64,000 bases of DNA, taken from contig NZ_CP101134.1 of NCBI RefSeq assembly GCF_024296865.1, forward strand, positions 2,170,001-2,234,000. The letters run 5' to 3'. This DNA comes from Sphingobacterium sp. LZ7M1. Lineage in GTDB: Bacteria > Bacteroidota > Bacteroidia > Sphingobacteriales > Sphingobacteriaceae. Each line of letters opens with the position of its first letter. The first letter of the stretch is position 1. The notes beneath the pieces are model-generated. The model did no database searches. It was given only the letters and a program-made list of their open reading frames with translations, and was not told the origin of the DNA. The position numbers and the translations under genes were made by a program. Below are positions 60,801 through 64,000 of this stretch, in pieces.

Positions 60801-60953
60801 AAAAATTTTAGCAATTCTAGCCAAAATAATAGTTTTATGGGAAAAAATCGGTTATCTTTAGACCTTAATATAGAAGGTCAAACACGTAATAACGTGACTA
60901 AGTGGTCTTATAACAAAGCTACTAGGTTTGAAAAGAAGTTTGGTAAAGGGTAG
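57843..60953 (+). CDS. Tail tape measure protein
   Basis: 1036 residues. Charged coiled-coil stretches (about 75-200 and 600-900) flank a hydrophobic segment (A-A-G-I-V-A-L-A-V-S-G) and the tape measure N-terminal domain: F-D-T-N-L-K-F-L-R-E-T-A-D-R-L-G, E-E-L-R-G-Q-L-G-E-R-L-P-G-A-F, Q-V-I-S-E-D-F-L-P-K-F. The C-terminus contains S-L-V-S-S-L-I-Q-Q-F and a G-G-Y-T-G-N region, both typical. Its length sets the tail length. SD-like GGAGGG is 6 nt before ATG. Confidence 0.95.
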   Translation: MADAVLSVEIRAKLDQLSKGLSVAEKSIEDFVNRGDRHISAIEQRFDKMGKSTKEIAENIKNSFGGVSLDKYFQSINNGTSVIDHAKEGVAKYKSEVERLKAVSVDLSNQIKEKTKALNESKNATEQAKTATEKQRKATESERTELQRLKKELAALTLEKRKNQQATTAASGSYREAQQRLTALGKSIRENANGFNLKNKAVRAQIAEYTKLNSKLKEFDRAMGNHQRNVGNYTSAISGAIPYLTEFTTAAGIVALAVSGMRESFNTNLKLDALNVSLREVSGSSIAFDTNLKFLRETADRLGLDFMSTAQSFKTWQGSAKFANLTGSESRKIFESVANAAGRLKLSNEQVQGTFLAMSQMMSKGKVQAEELRGQLGERLPGAFALAAKAMGVTEAQLNKMLEKGQVISEDFLPKFAKQLDISFGNDKTEKIVSMQASVNRLNTAFDMLWDSKRAKTFFTEVTDGFAEMIREITILLNSQDFSAFWKRFWDKNYTDQRGMSTGEKYIQNFGISGKSLNEQKKNIGELGILLKKAREKYNNFYKTSASDGLSVNQAMAKYDELGRSVNYYIAALSEAIKVYRSQGGMDVVKKSGTTPGGSDSDAKKAQREREKLAKDIAREQELLEKTLLNSYDSLNKREVSGIQKTIEEINQKYEGWKRNIYENVKISSNASEAIKQLEINNKAETILAIDKMVKKSLSDQEKKTKDTAIKIADATKKIAQDNINVDLVFSRKFDESASQRSLRILNSEYKNLAADLEKSLRGQVSIGVTNIDADGRQDKLQKEYFDKAEQIYKEEQRMRLAMVDSRGLFNKALEKSNILLDENVRKFQAGAISVEQFKAVQDSLLNQQDSINALKTVYDQFSSGVGDAFSNMLVEGQSFKSGMESLFKSLVSSLIQQFSRLAAIKLFSAIFTGGASTAISTILPGVGFSSGGYTGNMSPNKPAGIVHGKEFVFDAESTKRIGVDNLRSLQSGEIPSINDFTPRVAKNFSNSSQNNSFMGKNRLSLDLNIEGQTRNNVTKWSYNKATRFEKKFGKG

Positions 60954-60961
60954 GATGAGTG

Positions 60962-63907
60962 ATGTACGGGGAAATTTATTTTCATAACTATTGTATAAAC
61001 GAGGTAGGGGATACTGCTAGGTTATCCATTCGAAAGAAAGACTATCTAGGTCCGGCAACATTTGTTGATGCTGGACCAATTCCATTTGAAAAATCATTAT
61101 TAAATAACGAAGAGAACCTGTTGGGCGAAATTTATCCAACCCATGCTTCATTGCAGTTGATCGGAGATGAAAATTTTGGAATGGACGATATATTTACAGC
61201 CAACGATAGTGAGTTTCAGATTATTCATTTGATAAATAATGAGGTAGACTGGATAGGTTTCTTGACCCCCGAAAGCTTTGGAGAGGATGATACTAATGGA
61301 GTTAGGTATTTAGATATCAAAGCTTTTGATGGTTTAACACGGTTAAAGGGGTTAAAATTTATTGATCCAAGTGGGGTAAATTATGGCACTGTAGATGAAA
61401 ACTATGAAAAATCGCTATTGTTTGCTGTTAAGGAATGTCTCAAGAAAACAGGATTGGAATTAAACATCCTTTCACTTGTGGATCGGTTGCCGATTGAGGT
61501 TAACGGAACAGACTCAATTTTCGTTATCGACAAAGTAGAAAACGGATTTATTTACAGTCCTCAATTTGTTTTTTTTGATGAATTGATTGTAATTGGAAAT
61601 TATCTTTATTTCAAAGAAATCGATGGAAACAAATATGTCAATGCAATCATAGAGGAAATTGATCTTTCAAATCCTTCTTGGGGTAAAGGTATAAAACTAA
61701 ATCCTCAATATACCCCTGATCCAGTAGCTGCCATAACAGGCTACTTCTATACACCAAATTATGATCAAAATTTAGATCCACTCGCAATATCAACCCATGA
61801 TGTTAGGGTTTGGGTAAATCCAGAAACCACAATCAATAAAGACAATCAGAATGATGAAGGGAAGAAGTATTACGATTATACCGATGGTACGTTGTCATCA
61901 TGGGATGTTCTCAACAATATTGCCTTATTATTTGATTCCAGGGTTTCTCAAGAAAATGGGAAATGGGTTTTTGAGTCATTAGATAAACATAGGATTGAGC
62001 AAGATTATTTCGAGTATGATTTTGATGGTAATTATTTAAACAGGTTCGAAAAGAGTCAAGATTCTATTATTCCATGTGAACATGACGAAATTAATTACAA
62101 GGCTTCTGGAAATACCAGGTATATAGACAAAACCTTAAAAAGTGTTAGTGTAGGATATCAGTATAGATACAAAGCTGAAGGAGACAACCTCACGAATCTT
62201 ATTCGAAATGGAAAATTTGAAGGGCCAAATGTCCCTATGTCACCAACATATACTCCTGATGGATGGGTAAGAGAGAGTTCTAAATGGGGTATTACAATCG
62301 ATCTCGGCCAGTTTGCTAGTGGTCAACCATTTGGTAATTTTCTTCAAATGGCCACTCCAAATGAGTTTAATTCATTCAACTGGATTAGGCCAGTAAGAAT
62401 AAGTATGCTAGAAGGCGATGTGCTTAGAATGTCATGGTGGCAAAGTATTAAAGAGTTTTCTTCGAATGCCAATAGATACAACTATGTAACTATAGTGGTG
62501 GAATTGAAAACAAAAGATTCTGTTTACTACCTAGTAAATCATGAGGATGAAAAAGGATGGTCTGACATTAACTATATGTCCGCTAATCCAATAGGTTCTT
62601 GGAAGAAAAAAGAAAACAGTATTGTTTGGCATTTTAATACAAACTACTCCACTGGACATAATCCTACTCCTGCAGGAAATTTTTCTGACTTTTCAAAAGT
62701 TAATATCAAAAGTGAAGGCCTTCCTGATGATGGAGAAATTACAATAAAATTTGTTGGCTCCGCATTTAAAATGCTTAGAACTGGTGCTACGGGATCACCT
62801 ATGTACGATAAAGATAAATTTGCTTATGCAATGATCTCTACAACATATGATACTGAAAACGAAAAGCTAGGTTATGAAGAGTGGTCAGAAAACCATGGGC
62901 AATTAATGACCTTTTATAAAGGTGAATTTAATCCCGAGATCAAGATAGCTGATGTCCAGATAACCAAAATAGCCAATAAGGATATTGGGATAGGAAGGTT
63001 ATACGAATACATTCAGGATGGAGACTATTTTGATAAACTTGATGATGTTACAGTATTACTCGGTGATGAAGAGAACAATGATCATCTGTCAATTATTAGT
63101 GTAGGTGGCAAAGTCGTTGATAAGTGGATTACTCGGGACAATTCCCTTCAAATATGTCCAATTGGTTTAACACTAGCCAAGTCTATTCAAAGGCGGTATT
63201 TAAAACCAAAGAAGTTGATGGACGGAGGATTGAGTACTTATCCAATTAACCTAAATGGAGTAATTCAGTTAGGAGATTATCCAAATACCAAATGGTTTAT
63301 CAAAGCTGGTGACATCCAATCAAAGGAGCATAGGTTTGGAGGTACAATCTGCCAATATGTAGATCACGAATTGCCGGATGGTGGAAATGATTATGGAGAA
63401 AACAGTATTTCAAGCAATTCCAATAAAGCCAATAGCAACGTAAGTTCGGGAGCATCCCAGTCATGGGTAAATGCCCAAAGCTATGTAAAATCAAGTGATT
63501 CGACTTTGGATAAGACCTTGCAGCGTGGCAATGAATCTACTTTACCGTTGAAGGTGAGGGGTACCAGGAATACCCATTTATTGGCAATACCTGAATTTTA
63601 TGTGAATCCAAACGATGAAGTCCCCGGAGAGATTTATCTGCATAGCAATGGTGGATATGTCTATATAAATGGAGTAAAGTGTAAAGTAGGAGATTCCGAT
63701 AAATGGGATGGTAGATCCTATGATTCGACATTTGATCAGGGATTAAAAACTACTGACAATGTTGAACATAACTCAATAAAAACTACATCCCTAGAAATTA
63801 ATGGGGAACTGGGTTTGAATGTTACCAAACGAATAAAATTAGCTGATGACACCATAGAAGATTGGTTTTTTGAATCAGGGAGATTAGTGAGAGTGGAAGT
63901 AGTGTAG
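60962..63907 (+). CDS. Large tail (tip or baseplate-like) protein
   Basis: 981 residues from ATG 60962; GTG three bases upstream is possible. The N-terminal third (P-I-P-F-E-K-S-L-L-N-N-E-E-N-L-L-G-E-I-Y-P) and a repeated aspartate/glycine-rich beta structure suggest a tail tip or Dit/Tal-type protein; the middle has a likely carbohydrate-binding-type beta region (about 420-620). The C-terminus (W-D-G-R-S-Y-D, then T-T-D-N-V-E-H-N-S-I-K-T) is the kind of segment that precedes receptor-binding modules. It follows the tape measure with an 8-nt gap. Exact role unknown. Confidence 0.75.
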   Translation: MYGEIYFHNYCINEVGDTARLSIRKKDYLGPATFVDAGPIPFEKSLLNNEENLLGEIYPTHASLQLIGDENFGMDDIFTANDSEFQIIHLINNEVDWIGFLTPESFGEDDTNGVRYLDIKAFDGLTRLKGLKFIDPSGVNYGTVDENYEKSLLFAVKECLKKTGLELNILSLVDRLPIEVNGTDSIFVIDKVENGFIYSPQFVFFDELIVIGNYLYFKEIDGNKYVNAIIEEIDLSNPSWGKGIKLNPQYTPDPVAAITGYFYTPNYDQNLDPLAISTHDVRVWVNPETTINKDNQNDEGKKYYDYTDGTLSSWDVLNNIALLFDSRVSQENGKWVFESLDKHRIEQDYFEYDFDGNYLNRFEKSQDSIIPCEHDEINYKASGNTRYIDKTLKSVSVGYQYRYKAEGDNLTNLIRNGKFEGPNVPMSPTYTPDGWVRESSKWGITIDLGQFASGQPFGNFLQMATPNEFNSFNWIRPVRISMLEGDVLRMSWWQSIKEFSSNANRYNYVTIVVELKTKDSVYYLVNHEDEKGWSDINYMSANPIGSWKKKENSIVWHFNTNYSTGHNPTPAGNFSDFSKVNIKSEGLPDDGEITIKFVGSAFKMLRTGATGSPMYDKDKFAYAMISTTYDTENEKLGYEEWSENHGQLMTFYKGEFNPEIKIADVQITKIANKDIGIGRLYEYIQDGDYFDKLDDVTVLLGDEENNDHLSIISVGGKVVDKWITRDNSLQICPIGLTLAKSIQRRYLKPKKLMDGGLSTYPINLNGVIQLGDYPNTKWFIKAGDIQSKEHRFGGTICQYVDHELPDGGNDYGENSISSNSNKANSNVSSGASQSWVNAQSYVKSSDSTLDKTLQRGNESTLPLKVRGTRNTHLLAIPEFYVNPNDEVPGEIYLHSNGGYVYINGVKCKVGDSDKWDGRSYDSTFDQGLKTTDNVEHNSIKTTSLEINGELGLNVTKRIKLADDTIEDWFFESGRLVRVEVV

Positions 63908-63929
63908 AAAAGATTTAAAATAAATTAGT

Positions 63930-64000
63930 ATGGCAGGTGAAGAGGATAAAGTGAAGTTCCCCTTTGGAATGGGGATAGCGGAAGTCATAAAAGGAGAAGA
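63930..64000 (+). CDS. Start of the next tail gene (cut by the window edge)
   Basis: ATG 63930 opens M-A-G-E-E-D-K-V-K-F-P-F-G-M-G-I-A-E-V-I and continues to the edge without stop. It is 22 nt after the large tail gene. Nothing more can be said. Confidence 0.6.
   Translation, partial: MAGEEDKVKFPFGMGIAEVIKGE

Larger units (their letters stand above)
43930..64000 (+). mobile_element. Prophage (HK97-like capsid, long-tailed siphovirus type), left arm and structural genes; runs off the right edge
   Basis: It begins at the tRNA-Ser 3' end (probable attL core within 43930-43950) and continues past 64000. Gene order: integrase, excisionase-like HTH, accessory ImmA/IrrE-DUF4411, repressor, divergent lipoprotein, early hypothetical, terminase, portal, protease, capsid, connectors, tail tube, chaperones, tape measure, tail protein. 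No replication genes, lysis genes or attR are visible in the window. A TAA inside the large terminase questions its integrity. Confidence 0.93.

Overview
The window reads as a chromosomal segment of a Bacteroidota bacterium, most likely family Sphingobacteriaceae (Sphingobacterium/Pedobacter-like). The evidence is a SusC-type TonB-linked porin next to a propeller-type hybrid-like sensor, AT-rich DNA, many lipoproteins, few Shine-Dalgarno sequences on host genes, and repeated promoter elements of the Bacteroidota form TTTG-N(19-20)-TAnnTTTG. Family and genus are inferred from gene content, not from a marker search.

Layout. 1-4669: N-terminal part of a SusC-like receptor (minus) and a divergent sensor kinase/AraC response regulator pair. 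4756-7819: sulfide:quinone oxidoreductase divergent from an MhqO-like dioxygenase and MhqD-like esterase, with a 20-bp palindrome in the shared promoter region. 7908-10883: envelope lipoproteins and small membrane proteins. 11305-11987: tRNA-Lys(TTT), its terminator, then a GC-rich array of about 3.3 tandem units of 173-175 bp that carry pieces of the tRNA 3' end. 12003-15701: SnoaL-like and membrane proteins, an AraC regulator, and a TetR-controlled lipoprotein/cytochrome b561 operon. 15744-19267: glycosyltransferase, lipoprotein, SPFH protein with an RHH protein, LapA-like protein. 19558-21962: tight cluster of a cysteine-synthase-like PLP enzyme, a permuted papain-like protein and PanD. 22277-26675: envelope protein operon with tandem paralogues. 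27203-28291: rpsF-rpsR-rplI. 28536-43756: mostly housekeeping genes (aminotransferase, bile-acid symporter family, CDF transporter, monomeric isocitrate dehydrogenase, accA, MscS, coaA, OsmC, mgsA), plus two broken genes (an NTF2/SnoaL-like gene and a patatin).

43863-64000: tRNA-Ser(GGA) followed by a prophage of HK97-like head and long-tail (siphovirus) type that runs off the right edge. Its order is integrase, excisionase-like HTH, ImmA/IrrE peptidase with DUF4411 PIN-like partner, Xre repressor with a divergent operator/promoter region, small lipoprotein, terminase small and large subunits, portal, protease, capsid, head-tail connectors, two tail-tube paralogues, tail chaperones G/GT joined by a -1 frameshift, tape measure, and a large tail protein. 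The large terminase has an in-frame TAA, so the prophage may be defective.

Most noteworthy: the tRNA-Lys-linked tandem array; the PLP enzyme/papain-like/PanD cluster; two repeated operator-like motifs shared by separate prophage intergenic regions (ATACTAA-N5-TTAGTAT and clustered GCTAAA); the textbook A-AAA-AAG frameshift in the tail chaperones; and three interrupted genes, one of them with an arrangement that resembles a prfB-like +1 slip.
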